Shown in pieces: positions 1 to 7,375 of a stretch of 25,718 nt of DNA. The notes under the pieces are model-generated. The model made no database searches. It worked only from the letters and a program-made list of their open reading frames with translations, and was not told where the DNA came from. Position 1 is the first letter of the stretch. Each line of letters starts with the position of its first letter. The translations under genes were made by a program, and so were the position numbers. The stretch is from a virus. Where the stretch lies: positions 1 to 25,718 of the IMG/VR virus record IMGVR_UViG_3300009703_000092; one strand, given 5' to 3'.

Positions 1-420
1 CAATGCATAAACTGTGTGTTTAGTGATGTGTCTTTCTACCGACCTTCTTGCTTCGTTGAGGGCTAATTCAACTTCGTTGAATCTTGAATCCTCAATCATC
101 CTGCGGGTAACACCTACTGCCATACCCCACTCACGAACGTCCACTCTCTCGGAGCGTAGTTTTGTGTGTTGGTATGCTGGAGTTGTTCCCTCATCTATCT
201 GTTCCATAGCCATTGATGGAAGAGTAAATGTGATATCTATTTTTCCGCCTGTATCCGTGTTCATTCTTTCGGTAAACATTTGTAGAGCTGGTAATGCAGT
301 GACTTTGTAGTCAATTAATGCATCCTTATAATCAATAAGAACTCTTTCTCCTGTTCCTCCGGTATTAGAAAATGAACCTTCGTTGTTGGTTGTTAATATT
401 CCTTTTTGTGCTGTAACCAT
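1..420 (-). CDS. Major capsid protein, HK97 fold (N-terminal part only)
   Basis: The frame starts with ATG at 420 and runs 140 codons to the window edge without a stop, so only the N-terminal part is seen. The protein has an early flexible segment, then residues fitting an HK97-type major capsid protein: a beta segment with TGGKIDITFTLPSMAMEQ, an EGTTP turn, a WGMAVGVTRRMIEDS segment and a long helix with LNEARRSVERHITK. It would form the icosahedral shell. A strong Shine-Dalgarno GAGGTGA lies 7 bases before ATG. It follows the decoration, protease and portal genes in the usual head-gene order. The assignment rests on motif style plus position; the missing C-terminus would settle it. Confidence 0.8.
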   Translation of the reverse strand, partial: MVTAQKGILTTNNEGSFSNTGGTGERVLIDYKDALIDYKVTALPALQMFTERMNTDTGGKIDITFTLPSMAMEQIDEGTTPAYQHTKLRSERVDVREWGMAVGVTRRMIEDSRFNEVELALNEARRSVERHITKHTVYAL

Positions 421-431
421 ATTTAATCACC

Positions 432-824
432 TCAGAGTACCTGTACTAATTTCAGGTTAGGGCCACCACTGTTTGCTTCAAGAGCAAGTGCGACCGATTT
501 GTGTCCTCCGCCTGAACCGTATGCGTTTTTAACTAATCCGTCATCTGCTGACCTGATTACCATTAAATCGTCTCCGGCGGCGATGGTTCCGCTAACATAG
601 ACGTTGAGCTGTATTCCGTGACCAGTTACAACTGAAGCAATGTTACCTGATGTTGCAGCAGTCAAGCAGAACCCTAGTCCTCTTGAGCCACTAACGTGTT
701 GTTGAACAATTTTTCCGACACTGTTCATATGCACGTATTCACCAGCTGATAATGTTTCATAAGCTGTATATGGTATAATTCGGGATGGTGCTCCACCGTC
801 ATTTACTATAATTTCTGTTGCCAT
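432..824 (-). CDS. Head decoration / capsid-stabilising protein
   Basis: A 130-residue, Gly/Val/Ala-rich, all-beta-looking protein lies between protease and major capsid genes, where decoration proteins sit. It has the pattern of small head decoration proteins (DUF2190 / lambda gpD-like): an early LSAGEYVHMNSVGKIV stretch, a run of short beta strands, an IAAGDDLMV segment and a C-terminal VALALEANSGG. Such proteins bind the outside of expanded capsids. The leader GAGGTGAATAAATATG is nearly the same as that of the capsid gene, so both are probably translated strongly from one transcript. Fold-level recognition only; a minor head protein is the alternative. Confidence 0.62.
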   Translation of the reverse strand: MATEIIVNDGGAPSRIIPYTAYETLSAGEYVHMNSVGKIVQQHVSGSRGLGFCLTAATSGNIASVVTGHGIQLNVYVSGTIAAGDDLMVIRSADDGLVKNAYGSGGGHKSVALALEANSGGPNLKLVQVL

Positions 825-826
825 AT

Positions 827-1318
827 TTATTCACCTCTATTAAGTGCTTTCCTGTTCAAACGGATTTCTCCATTTGAAGCCATTCCGAAGAGCCTTTCAG
901 TCTCTTCCTCTTCTTCGACAGCTTTCTCTTCAGAATCCGCAGCAATTCCTTTACCGAATGATTTCTCACTCTCAGGAGTTGGTATGTTTTCTAAAGCCTC
1001 GCTGAATCCTACAAGTTTGGTTTCATCCCAATCTTCCAACTCTTTGAAACGGTCATCCTTTGACTCTTCCTTTACTGAACCAATAAGTACTTGTTTGGAG
1101 ATGATATTATTAACTAAAGTTTTCTTTCTGCGGTCAGCTTCGGCAGCTTTGCGCTCTTCTTCTTTAGCTTTAAAATCATCCACAGCTCCAATAGCTGCTT
1201 CGTATTTACTGGTCAATTCAGTGTGTGCCTTTTCCATCTCTGCAAGTTGCGTTTTAAGATTTGCAAACTCTCTTTCGACTATTTTGTCTGAATCGTTGTG
1301 CTTTACTTCTTCGCTCAT
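827..1318 (-). CDS. Probable internal start producing a scaffold-only protein
   Basis: An in-frame ATG at 1318 (codon 255 of the protease-scaffold gene) is preceded by GAGGT with a 7-base spacer, in a coding region where no such site is required. Translation from here would give a 163-residue coiled-coil protein starting MSEEVKHND, without protease or Cys linker. In lambda, a separate scaffold (Nu3) is made in the same way inside the protease gene C. The site and frame are seen; its use is inferred. Confidence 0.5.
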   Translation of the reverse strand: MSEEVKHNDSDKIVEREFANLKTQLAEMEKAHTELTSKYEAAIGAVDDFKAKEEERKAAEADRRKKTLVNNIISKQVLIGSVKEESKDDRFKELEDWDETKLVGFSEALENIPTPESEKSFGKGIAADSEEKAVEEEEETERLFGMASNGEIRLNRKALNRGE

Positions 1319-2080
1319 ACTATCGACCTCTTTTTCGTTATCGTTACACGTCCCACCACTAGAACAAGAATTACAACAAGGTTCTTGTGCAAATTCTTTT
1401 TCCACTTGTTCAGGTTCGTGTGTATTGCATTCCTTATCAATTGTGCATTCTCCACAGACTGCTTCCATCTTATCATTTTCTATAAATGACACTTCTACTG
1501 GTCTAATATTTGTGGCATAGATGTCACCCATCACATCCACATCTTTAGAAAACCAGTCAATACTGACATTCGTAATATCCCCGTCTTTTACTTTACCAAT
1601 CACTTCGTGTGCTTTTTCTGTTGGTTCAGATATCTGTGCCAACATTTTAATTGCAATCTTTCCATTATCTAATTCTTCCACTTCAGGATTTATTGCCTTT
1701 CCGATTAAATCTTCAGGCGTCCTTTGGTGGTTGACATATATAGGCAACTCTTTAAAGAGTTCTATATTATCTTTAAGCATATTAGGTTCTATATAAACCT
1801 TATGGTCTTTACCATCTTTTTCATACTCGTGAGCCCCAGAAGTTATAGCTTTTACAGTAAATTCTTTAACCTCTTCATCAAGTTTAACATCTTCTACTTT
1901 GAAATCTAAAGCGAAGGTTTTTTGTGTTTCTTCTGCTTTTGCAACTCCAAATTCTTTTTCTACCCCGTTTTCATCTGCCCACATCGAGCACATCTGGGTG
2001 GCCATCTTTTCGTGATTAGTAATACCACGCTTTTTTAAGTTTGGTCCTAGTTGACTTACGCATTTATTGATTTGACTCAT
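827..2080 (-). CDS. Prohead protease fused to scaffold
   Basis: A 417-residue protein. Residues about 60-205 look like an HK97-family (S78-like) prohead protease: a likely catalytic His at 118 in IYVNHQ, a likely catalytic Ser at 173 in NVSIDW, then ATNIRPVEVSFIEND. Residues 209-245 form a Cys-rich linker (Cys 209, 212, 218, 235, 236, 239, 245). From about 255 a charged coiled coil typical of scaffolds follows, rich in Glu and Lys. The protease would cleave scaffold and capsid N-termini during head maturation. The start overlaps the portal stop (ATGA). The first 55 residues have no counterpart I recognise. Confidence 0.8.
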   Translation of the reverse strand: MSQINKCVSQLGPNLKKRGITNHEKMATQMCSMWADENGVEKEFGVAKAEETQKTFALDFKVEDVKLDEEVKEFTVKAITSGAHEYEKDGKDHKVYIEPNMLKDNIELFKELPIYVNHQRTPEDLIGKAINPEVEELDNGKIAIKMLAQISEPTEKAHEVIGKVKDGDITNVSIDWFSKDVDVMGDIYATNIRPVEVSFIENDKMEAVCGECTIDKECNTHEPEQVEKEFAQEPCCNSCSSGGTCNDNEKEVDSMSEEVKHNDSDKIVEREFANLKTQLAEMEKAHTELTSKYEAAIGAVDDFKAKEEERKAAEADRRKKTLVNNIISKQVLIGSVKEESKDDRFKELEDWDETKLVGFSEALENIPTPESEKSFGKGIAADSEEKAVEEEEETERLFGMASNGEIRLNRKALNRGE

Positions 2081-3384
2081 TTTCTATCTCCCGTTGCATT
2101 GGCAGCTGGTTTATTTCCTTTTTTAGGTTCATACGCTCTACGTGCTGTTTTACGGACATCTCCCTTTTTGGTTGTGCCTCGTTTATCAGTTCGTTTAGAT
2201 TCTTCTTTTTTATCAACGTTTTTTCCTCCTGCAACATTAACATTAGGTGTCGTTGGTTGTAAAGGAACTACTCCGTCAGGGTCTAATCCTCTTTCTGCCC
2301 TAACTTCTGAAGATGCCAATACTCCTTCTGATAAGTATATCATATCAGTTTTTGCCTTGGTAAATGCATCTTCTACGTTCAATTGTCTGAACTTAAATCT
2401 AATATCGTCTCCTAATTCTTGCATTAATTGTGAATTAAGAGCAGACTCTACTGCCTTTTGTAAATATTTTACGTAAGGTTCAAAAATAGGTCGTGCTTTT
2501 TCTGGGTCATCCCACATTGTTTTTGGAACTTTTAATGCGATATGTATTTTATCCATAATATCATCTGTGTATTTACCATACTCAAATGCTCTTTCAGTTC
2601 CTCCTAACTCTTTTATTTGAATGTCATTACCGTGAATTATATCTTCTCCGGGTTGTAATGCGTTAAATGCTTCAACTATTTCATCAATTTTATCAGGTCC
2701 ATACGGCATATCAGGTAAACCACAAGATATATCAAATCTAGATACTGCGTGTTTATTTAATGCAACACCAATATCTCTTAATGCGTAATCTTTTAAGTTA
2801 ACTAAATACATAACTGTATGTATGTCTGATAATCCATACGCATAATCATCAAAAGGGTTATTTTGTAATTGTACAATTTCGTCAGGTTCAAACCTAACAT
2901 TCTCTGTGTCAGCCCCTGTATCTTGATAATAATACATTAACTGGCCGTGTTCGTTCCTTTGGATAAACATATTTTGAGAAGAACGCAGTACTAGGTTGTC
3001 TCCGGTCCATTCTAAATAACCAGAACCAAAGATTCGAGCATTACGTAGCCAACCATAGATTGTCATATCAATATTAATTTCTGTAAAAAGTTTTTCTACT
3101 TTTTCTCTCAAATCTGCGTCTTCAGTTACAATATCATATCCATCTTTAACCGCATATAAACAAGGTAAGTCAATTAAAGTTCTAATTATCGGGTCTGATA
3201 AATAAATGTTCATATACTTACGGTTATCACCAATATGTTTTTCATATTGATAGGATTGAGTCTGGTTGGTTAGCTTTAATCTTCTAATAACTCCTTCACC
3301 GAAATTACGTGGCTCATCCTCCTTAAATGGAGGGTTACTTCCGACGGTAGCGAACCGTCTGCTAATCCAATCTCCGAGACCCAT
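2077..3384 (-). CDS. Portal protein
   Basis: A 435-residue protein between terminase and prohead protease. It has portal features: an N-terminal region with a series of YxNxYLSDPIIRTLIDLP-like helices, a central wing domain with RNEHGQLMYYYQD and an FEPDEIVQLQNNPF segment, a helical stem region around LKVPKTMWDD, and a basic disordered tail rich in Lys, Thr and Arg. It would form the dodecameric ring at one capsid vertex for DNA entry and exit. Length fits small portals (about 400-500 residues). The stop overlaps the protease start by four bases. A TATA-like box lies 38 bases before the ATG, so this may begin a head-gene transcript. Confidence 0.82.
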   Translation of the reverse strand: MGLGDWISRRFATVGSNPPFKEDEPRNFGEGVIRRLKLTNQTQSYQYEKHIGDNRKYMNIYLSDPIIRTLIDLPCLYAVKDGYDIVTEDADLREKVEKLFTEINIDMTIYGWLRNARIFGSGYLEWTGDNLVLRSSQNMFIQRNEHGQLMYYYQDTGADTENVRFEPDEIVQLQNNPFDDYAYGLSDIHTVMYLVNLKDYALRDIGVALNKHAVSRFDISCGLPDMPYGPDKIDEIVEAFNALQPGEDIIHGNDIQIKELGGTERAFEYGKYTDDIMDKIHIALKVPKTMWDDPEKARPIFEPYVKYLQKAVESALNSQLMQELGDDIRFKFRQLNVEDAFTKAKTDMIYLSEGVLASSEVRAERGLDPDGVVPLQPTTPNVNVAGGKNVDKKEESKRTDKRGTTKKGDVRKTARRAYEPKKGNKPAANATGDRK

Positions 3385-3417
3385 TGATAAAACCTACTTT
3401 TAATACTGTTTTCACAG

Positions 3418-3427
3418 ATATTTATAG
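3418..3427 (-). promoter_or_regulatory. TATA-like promoter before the portal gene
   Basis: On the minus strand CTATAAATATC lies about 38 bases before the portal ATG, in the only non-coding gap (49 bases) within the head genes. A start site about 26 bases downstream would leave a leader of about 11 bases containing AGTAGGT as a weak ribosome site. It would allow portal, protease, decoration and capsid genes to be expressed apart from terminase. Confidence 0.5.
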
Positions 3428-3433
3428 TTTTGC

Positions 3434-5110
3434 TTACATACCTCGAGGGGGTAAATTAACATTATTAGGTGCATTTCGCCCCCCTGCACCGATAGAATAG
3501 GCACGTGGAGCTCCTCGACCGCCCCTTTGATTATGACCACCTAATTGCACTGAACCAAAACTACTTTCTGCTGGTAACATACCCAAACAAGCGTGGATAC
3601 CTAAAACTGAACTATCGCAATAATCATCGTGTTTGCCTTTCGGTGCACCTATTTTCTCTGATTTTTGTGTATGGTCCATTACATACTCTAATGTTGCGTG
3701 TTCGTTATACCATTTATACATTAGTTTTTCTTCTTTCTTTGATAAATTCTGGGGATTAGGAACGCGGACCATATTTTTTTGAATATACTGTACATAATCA
3801 CGATAAGCATAAGTTTTTGTCCCTTTTGGGCCTCCTGTAAAAATAAAAGGCATAAAATGAATACTTTCTGGTATACATTCTAATCGAATCTCCTGTTCAA
3901 ACGCACCGCCAATACCAGTAGCGTCAATAATAAGACGCTGAGCTCCAAAATCACGAGCGATTGCCATAATACGTTGTCGTTGATATGGTATATCGTGCCC
4001 ACCTGACTTAGGACCGATTTCTTCCAAGTAAATAAGTCTTGCAATATTATCCTCGTCGGACTTTTCGGTAATCCAAGCACTAATAACAGTGCTATTAACG
4101 GACTTGCCAATATCCACACCCACACAACAGTTAGGAATCTTCTTTCCTCGGGCGTCTTCTGGCTGGATAAAGGTGTAGTCATCGAAACATTTCCTCAATT
4201 GTTTAGTATTGAACACATTCGATACACTTTCGATAAATTCACACTCGTATTCTGTCCTCCAGTGGATTGAATCCTCTCCCCACTCCATCATTTTATTCAA
4301 CATTTCTTCTTCATCATAAGGTGCAGTGTACGCTTCACCCTTGATAACTGCATCTCGCCAAGTAAAATGTTGTCTTTCAAACGTTTCGGCATATCCTTCA
4401 TCAAACAGATACCGAAACATATGATTTTCTTTACTTTTCGGTGTGCCTAAATTGATAAAGGGCGCTTTATTGGCTACAATTGCAGGTTCTACGTTATCTA
4501 CAAATAGTTCGTCAGATATTAAAGGGCTTTCATCGACGACAAGGAAGGTAGGATGCTGTCCACGAATAGCTTGACCTTGATTTGAAGGCGCAATTGGTGC
4601 TCTTCTTAATAATGTACCACCTTTCATTTTAATTGAAGGTTTATTGTGTAATTTATATGCACCTACTAACGAATTTAAAAAAGTGTTATCACGGAAGTGA
4701 CGGTATACGTAGTTAAAAATTAATGCAGCTTGGTCTTCAGTAGGTGCAATAACAAAAACGAGGTCTCTAAATCTACGGAAAAACATCCAAATAACTACAG
4801 CAATAGACAATGCCCACGATTTACCACTACCACGTGGTGCTAAAATAGCCATCTTTCGTTGCTTTTTTGAATTCCCGTTAGGATGTGTAAGGGCTTTAAC
4901 AACAATTGATATTTGTAAAGGTCTTAATCTTAATGGTCTTTGTTGTGCATCTACTAAATATGTTTCACAAAAAGAACGAATTAGTTTTTCCATCTTTTTT
5001 TCATCCTTACGGATTTCTTCAAAGAATTTTTCTAATTCAACAGAGTCAAATTTGTTATTACCCTGTAATGTCGCTTTGATTTCTTTCGTTTCGTTCTTTA
5101 TCGCTGTCAT
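3434..5110 (-). CDS. terL: Terminase large subunit
   Basis: A 558-residue DNA-packaging motor. N-terminal ATPase: Walker A APRGSGKS at 91-98, Walker B FLVVDE at 189-194, coupling motif NLGTPKSKE near 220-228. C-terminal RNase H-like nuclease: acidic residues D333 in GVDIGKS, D396 in LIIDATG and a late KHDDYCDSS segment near 500. It hydrolyses ATP to push DNA into the prohead and cuts the concatemer. A Gly/Arg/Asn-rich tail follows. The gene lies between the candidate small subunit and portal, and its first 17 codons overlap the upstream gene. All catalytic motifs look intact. Confidence 0.95.
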   Translation of the reverse strand: MTAIKNETKEIKATLQGNNKFDSVELEKFFEEIRKDEKKMEKLIRSFCETYLVDAQQRPLRLRPLQISIVVKALTHPNGNSKKQRKMAILAPRGSGKSWALSIAVVIWMFFRRFRDLVFVIAPTEDQAALIFNYVYRHFRDNTFLNSLVGAYKLHNKPSIKMKGGTLLRRAPIAPSNQGQAIRGQHPTFLVVDESPLISDELFVDNVEPAIVANKAPFINLGTPKSKENHMFRYLFDEGYAETFERQHFTWRDAVIKGEAYTAPYDEEEMLNKMMEWGEDSIHWRTEYECEFIESVSNVFNTKQLRKCFDDYTFIQPEDARGKKIPNCCVGVDIGKSVNSTVISAWITEKSDEDNIARLIYLEEIGPKSGGHDIPYQRQRIMAIARDFGAQRLIIDATGIGGAFEQEIRLECIPESIHFMPFIFTGGPKGTKTYAYRDYVQYIQKNMVRVPNPQNLSKKEEKLMYKWYNEHATLEYVMDHTQKSEKIGAPKGKHDDYCDSSVLGIHACLGMLPAESSFGSVQLGGHNQRGGRGAPRAYSIGAGGRNAPNNVNLPPRGM

Positions 5111-5411
5111 CGTTTTCTAAGTCTCCTAAGAAGTTCATAAAGTTTTCGGTCTTTGTTTCTATTAAAGTAGGTATCTCAATGTTAAGAGAACGAAACTCAG
5201 TATGAATATCTTTAACAATTTGATTTCTTTCCCGCAATAACTTTGTTCGTACGTCAAAATTCCGAATATGTATAAGAATTTCTTCCCAAAGCACGTCTTC
5301 AATTGCAAGATTACGTGCCAACAACATAACAAGTTCTTTATGACGTTCATACTCTCCTTCACCTACTCTTTTGCGTAACCGAGCTTCATATTCTTCTACT
5401 TTATCTTCCAT
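5058..5411 (-). CDS. Candidate terminase small subunit
   Basis: A 117-residue, highly charged helical protein immediately before the large terminase gene and overlapping it by 53 bases. Small terminase subunits recognise viral DNA and have this size and place; the helices with heptad-like spacing (residues 1-75) would fit an oligomerising core. I do not see a clear helix-turn-helix, so the call rests on position and size. Confidence 0.45.
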   Translation of the reverse strand: MEDKVEEYEARLRKRVGEGEYERHKELVMLLARNLAIEDVLWEEILIHIRNFDVRTKLLRERNQIVKDIHTEFRSLNIEIPTLIETKTENFMNFLGDLENDDSDKERNERNQSDITG

Positions 5412-5415
5412 TATA

Positions 5416-5733
5416 TCAACAACGCCATCGTTTTAACGCTGCACCCTTTCTAGTTAACTTACCGCCTTTACTAGTTGGTCCTTTAACTCCTTTCATTCTT
5501 GCACAAAAGGATTTTCTCCTTTTAGCTGCTTTACTTCCTTTCTTAACTTTACCTGTAACTGCTGTTTTTAATTTACTTCCCGGATTCTTCCTTCTGTATG
5601 CAGCTACACCTTTCTTTGTCATACCAGCGCCTTTACTCGTTGGTCTATAATTAGCATTCTTACCTTTAGTTGTTTTACGTATAGCTTTACCTTTTTTTCG
5701 TTTTTTAGCAGTTTTCTTTTTACGAGGTGCCAT
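5416..5733 (-). CDS. Basic Lys/Gly-rich virion-associated protein (DUF6321-like)
   Basis: A 105-residue, strongly basic protein with no acidic residues that I can see. The segment with TSKGAGMTKKGVAAYRRKN, then PGSKLKTAVTGKV and GSKAAKRRKSFCARMKG resembles a small family (DUF6321 in my memory) common next to packaging genes of marine tailed viruses. The family's function is unknown; a DNA-binding or DNA-condensing role is an inference from charge. The stop is four bases before the small terminase candidate start. Its ATG overlaps the stop of the next basic gene. Confidence 0.7.
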   Translation of the reverse strand: MAPRKKKTAKKRKKGKAIRKTTKGKNANYRPTSKGAGMTKKGVAAYRRKNPGSKLKTAVTGKVKKGSKAAKRRKSFCARMKGVKGPTSKGGKLTRKGAALKRWRC

Positions 5734-5903
5734 TACTTCTTCTTCCTTTTATATGTTCTTTTTTTAGCTGTCTTTGCTGACTTCTTAAAAGCTTTAGCAG
5801 TAGGTCTACCCTTCTGTCCTTTCTTTCTCATCTTTTCACCGCTACCTGCCTTAATCCTTTTTCTCTTTGCGTGTATGTTTGCATATAATCCTTTTTTAGC
5901 CAT
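5733..5903 (-). CDS. Small basic protein, KKGLYANIHAKR family
   Basis: A 56-residue Lys/Arg-rich protein (ATG 5903, TAA ending at 5733). Its N-terminus MAKKGLYANIHAKRKRI, followed by GSGEKMRKKG and a PTAKAFKKSAKTAK stretch, is a pattern I recall from many marine phages and viruses as a conserved hypothetical protein. Function unknown. The stop and the next ATG share one base (TAATG), indicating coupled translation. Probably a DNA-binding or virion protein. Confidence 0.75.
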   Translation of the reverse strand: MAKKGLYANIHAKRKRIKAGSGEKMRKKGQKGRPTAKAFKKSAKTAKKRTYKRKKK

Positions 5904-5917
5904 ATTATTTCACACTC

Positions 5918-6139
5918 CTACTTTTTCTTTTTTCTTTTACTGCCCATTCTTTTAAAAGTTTGCGCAAGACGGGCCTGTCTTTTAGTTCTTGCGTCTGCTT
6001 TAGAACCCTTTTTTAATACTTTCGTAGCGTATGCACTCACGCTCATTCCTGCTTTACGGGCCTTTGCTGTAAATGCTCCGGGTCTTTTAACTGCGCTTTG
6101 AATCCATTTCTTTGGATTACTTTTTTTCTTTTTTGCCAT
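5918..6139 (-). CDS. Small basic protein (PGAFTAKARKAGMSVSAYA type)
   Basis: A 73-residue, very basic protein. WIQSAVKRPGAFTAKARK followed by AGMSVSAYATKVL resembles a small conserved protein of tailed viruses whose function is unknown. The tail is almost all Lys and Arg. It overlaps the preceding gene by 23 bases. Third of three adjacent Lys-rich proteins; together they could coat or condense DNA, or may be packaged with it (inference). Confidence 0.7.
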   Translation of the reverse strand: MAKKKKSNPKKWIQSAVKRPGAFTAKARKAGMSVSAYATKVLKKGSKADARTKRQARLAQTFKRMGSKRKKKK

Positions 6140-6266
6140 CTTTATTGTCGCAACAACAATCGTGTAGCAACGTTTCTAATACTTCTACAACTTGATGCAA
6201 ACCAGATACTTGGTCTTTAAGTTCTTTTAATTCTTTTAGAACTTGTTCTCCTTCAAAATCGTTCAT
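6117..6266 (-). CDS. Small coiled-coil protein with CCC motif
   Basis: A 49-residue protein (ATG 6266). Residues 8-35 form an amphipathic helix (VLKELKELKDQVSGLHQVV) that could dimerise. A CCC triplet at residues 37-39 and a Lys-rich tail follow. I recognise no family. It sits in the small-gene string between structural genes, overlapping the next gene. Confidence 0.6.
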   Translation of the reverse strand: MNDFEGEQVLKELKELKDQVSGLHQVVEVLETLLHDCCCDNKDGKKEKK

Positions 6267-6268
6267 CT

Positions 6269-6448
6269 TTAATTACCTGAACTGACTTTACCATCAGTAG
6301 TTTTTGATGTGTAGGTTGGCATATCTTTCAACCCATCAATTGCTACTAGATTCGGATTTTTATCTTCTTCACTTGCATATCCTATAGGAGACACAGAACC
6401 ATCGTGTTTTCCATTGTAGAACTCTAATTTTTTATCTTTTGGTGCCAT
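6269..6448 (-). CDS. Small hypothetical protein
   Basis: A 59-residue polar protein with ATG at 6448, preceded by AAGGT eight bases upstream. It contains GKHDGSVSPIGYASEEDKN and lacks membrane segments or Cys. It ends two bases before the coiled-coil gene starts. Product unrecognised. Confidence 0.55.
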   Translation of the reverse strand: MAPKDKKLEFYNGKHDGSVSPIGYASEEDKNPNLVAIDGLKDMPTYTSKTTDGKVSSGN

Positions 6449-6457
6449 ATTTATACC

Positions 6458-6667
6458 TTATTTCTTTTTTGACTTTTTAGTCTTTTTTGGTGCTGCCTTT
6501 TTCTTGGCAGGTGCCGGAGCCACTACAGGTTCCGGTGTTGGCTTTGGTGCAGCAGGAAAGTTTAATCTTAGATTAACTACTTTGCCACAACACGGCCATT
6601 TACTAGCGTTTTTAAAATCTGCATATGAGGGTTCTCCCCCACAACCTGAATATTCACATTTAACCAT
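6458..6667 (-). CDS. Zinc-binding small protein with Ala/Pro/Lys tail
   Basis: A 69-residue protein with an N-terminal Cys cluster (CEYSGCGG, then WPCCGK) spaced for one zinc ion, followed by a low-complexity PAP/APAKKK tail. I chose ATG 6667 because AGGTGA lies six bases before it; a GTG at 6676 in the same frame would add three residues. Such zinc-knob plus basic-tail proteins may bind nucleic acid or capsid; role unknown. Confidence 0.6.
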   Translation of the reverse strand: MVKCEYSGCGGEPSYADFKNASKWPCCGKVVNLRLNFPAAPKPTPEPVVAPAPAKKKAAPKKTKKSKKK

Positions 6668-6716
6668 ATCAGTCACCTAATTTAAATTAAGAGATGTTGA
6701 CATATAAACGTTTCGG

Positions 6717-7244
6717 TCATTTTTTACTTTGCATTTTATGTTCGTGTTCTTGCGATTTAGTTTCTATATCTTGTGCTTGTCTCAAAACGTTATCATTATA
6801 ATCAATAACTGCTTGAGCTTTTACTTTATAGAAAGCTGTTTTCTCTGCTTGTTCTTGTTTCCAAACGTCAAGTGCATCTTTAATAATTAGAAGGGCTGGC
6901 CCACCTAAAATAGCTATTAAAGTTGTATATCCTTCAATTTGTTCAAGAACCGCTGCGTCATTAAGTCCGCTATGTATAACGAAACCTGCAAACCCAACCC
7001 AGAGTAAAACTAACGGTACAGCAATCATAAACATAAAAATGTCGTTGAATGTTATTCCTTCTCCTTTTTCTTTACTCATTTTCTCAGTCCTCCTTTCCTT
7101 CTTTGGTATTTTTATTTTGGGCATTCTTCGTTTGGGCACAATTCGTTTTACAGCAACAATCACCATCAGTAGGCATATAATCATACCCAGAAAAGCAGTG
7201 ACAGCTGCTATCACCTCTAACATTAACAATAACCATTCGTTCAC
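6717..7244 (-). CDS. Multi-pass membrane protein, possibly holin-like or tail-associated
   Basis: A 175-residue protein. Hydrophobic segments lie at about 8-33, 69-92 and 105-122, separated by a basic loop (VKRIVPKRRMPKIKIPKK), and the C-terminus is a charged helix. The start is GTG at 7244, overlapping the upstream TGA (GTGA) with GGAG seven bases before it. A second good start, ATG 7079 with GGAGG eight bases before it, would give a shorter form without the first helix. Membrane topology could fit a holin or membrane anchor, but no family is recognised. Confidence 0.6.
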   Translation of the reverse strand: MNEWLLLMLEVIAAVTAFLGMIICLLMVIVAVKRIVPKRRMPKIKIPKKERRTEKMSKEKGEGITFNDIFMFMIAVPLVLLWVGFAGFVIHSGLNDAAVLEQIEGYTTLIAILGGPALLIIKDALDVWKQEQAEKTAFYKVKAQAVIDYNDNVLRQAQDIETKSQEHEHKMQSKK

Positions 7245-7375
7245 TCATCTTCTCCATTATAATTATTTTCAAAGTTTTTAAAGCTTTGCTTCTTTATTAA
7301 CATTTTCAAATCATCTACATCTGATAAAATTTTACTTAACATATTGGTTAGAACAAGCATATCTGATGCTTTCAT
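7241..7375 (-). CDS. Small helical hypothetical protein
   Basis: A 44-residue protein (ATG 7375) of one predicted amphipathic helix, overlapping the upstream glycoprotein stop (ATGA) and the downstream GTG start. Gene-end overlaps on both sides support it. No family recognised. Confidence 0.55.
   Translation of the reverse strand: MKASDMLVLTNMLSKILSDVDDLKMLIKKQSFKNFENNYNGEDE

Noticed and set aside
14-310. Plus-strand frame of 98 codons
   Set aside because: Lies opposite the capsid gene, whose frame has a ribosome site and capsid-like motifs.
984-1520. Plus-strand frame of 178 codons, Ser/Leu-rich
   Set aside because: Shadow of the protease-scaffold coding strand; low-complexity composition typical of antisense of Glu/Lys-rich coiled coil.
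7084-7272. Cys-rich minus-strand frame overlapping the membrane protein start
   Set aside because: Its ATG at 7248 has only a three-base gap to GGAG, while the overlapping GTG frame has correct spacing and encodes a clear membrane helix. Not fully excluded.
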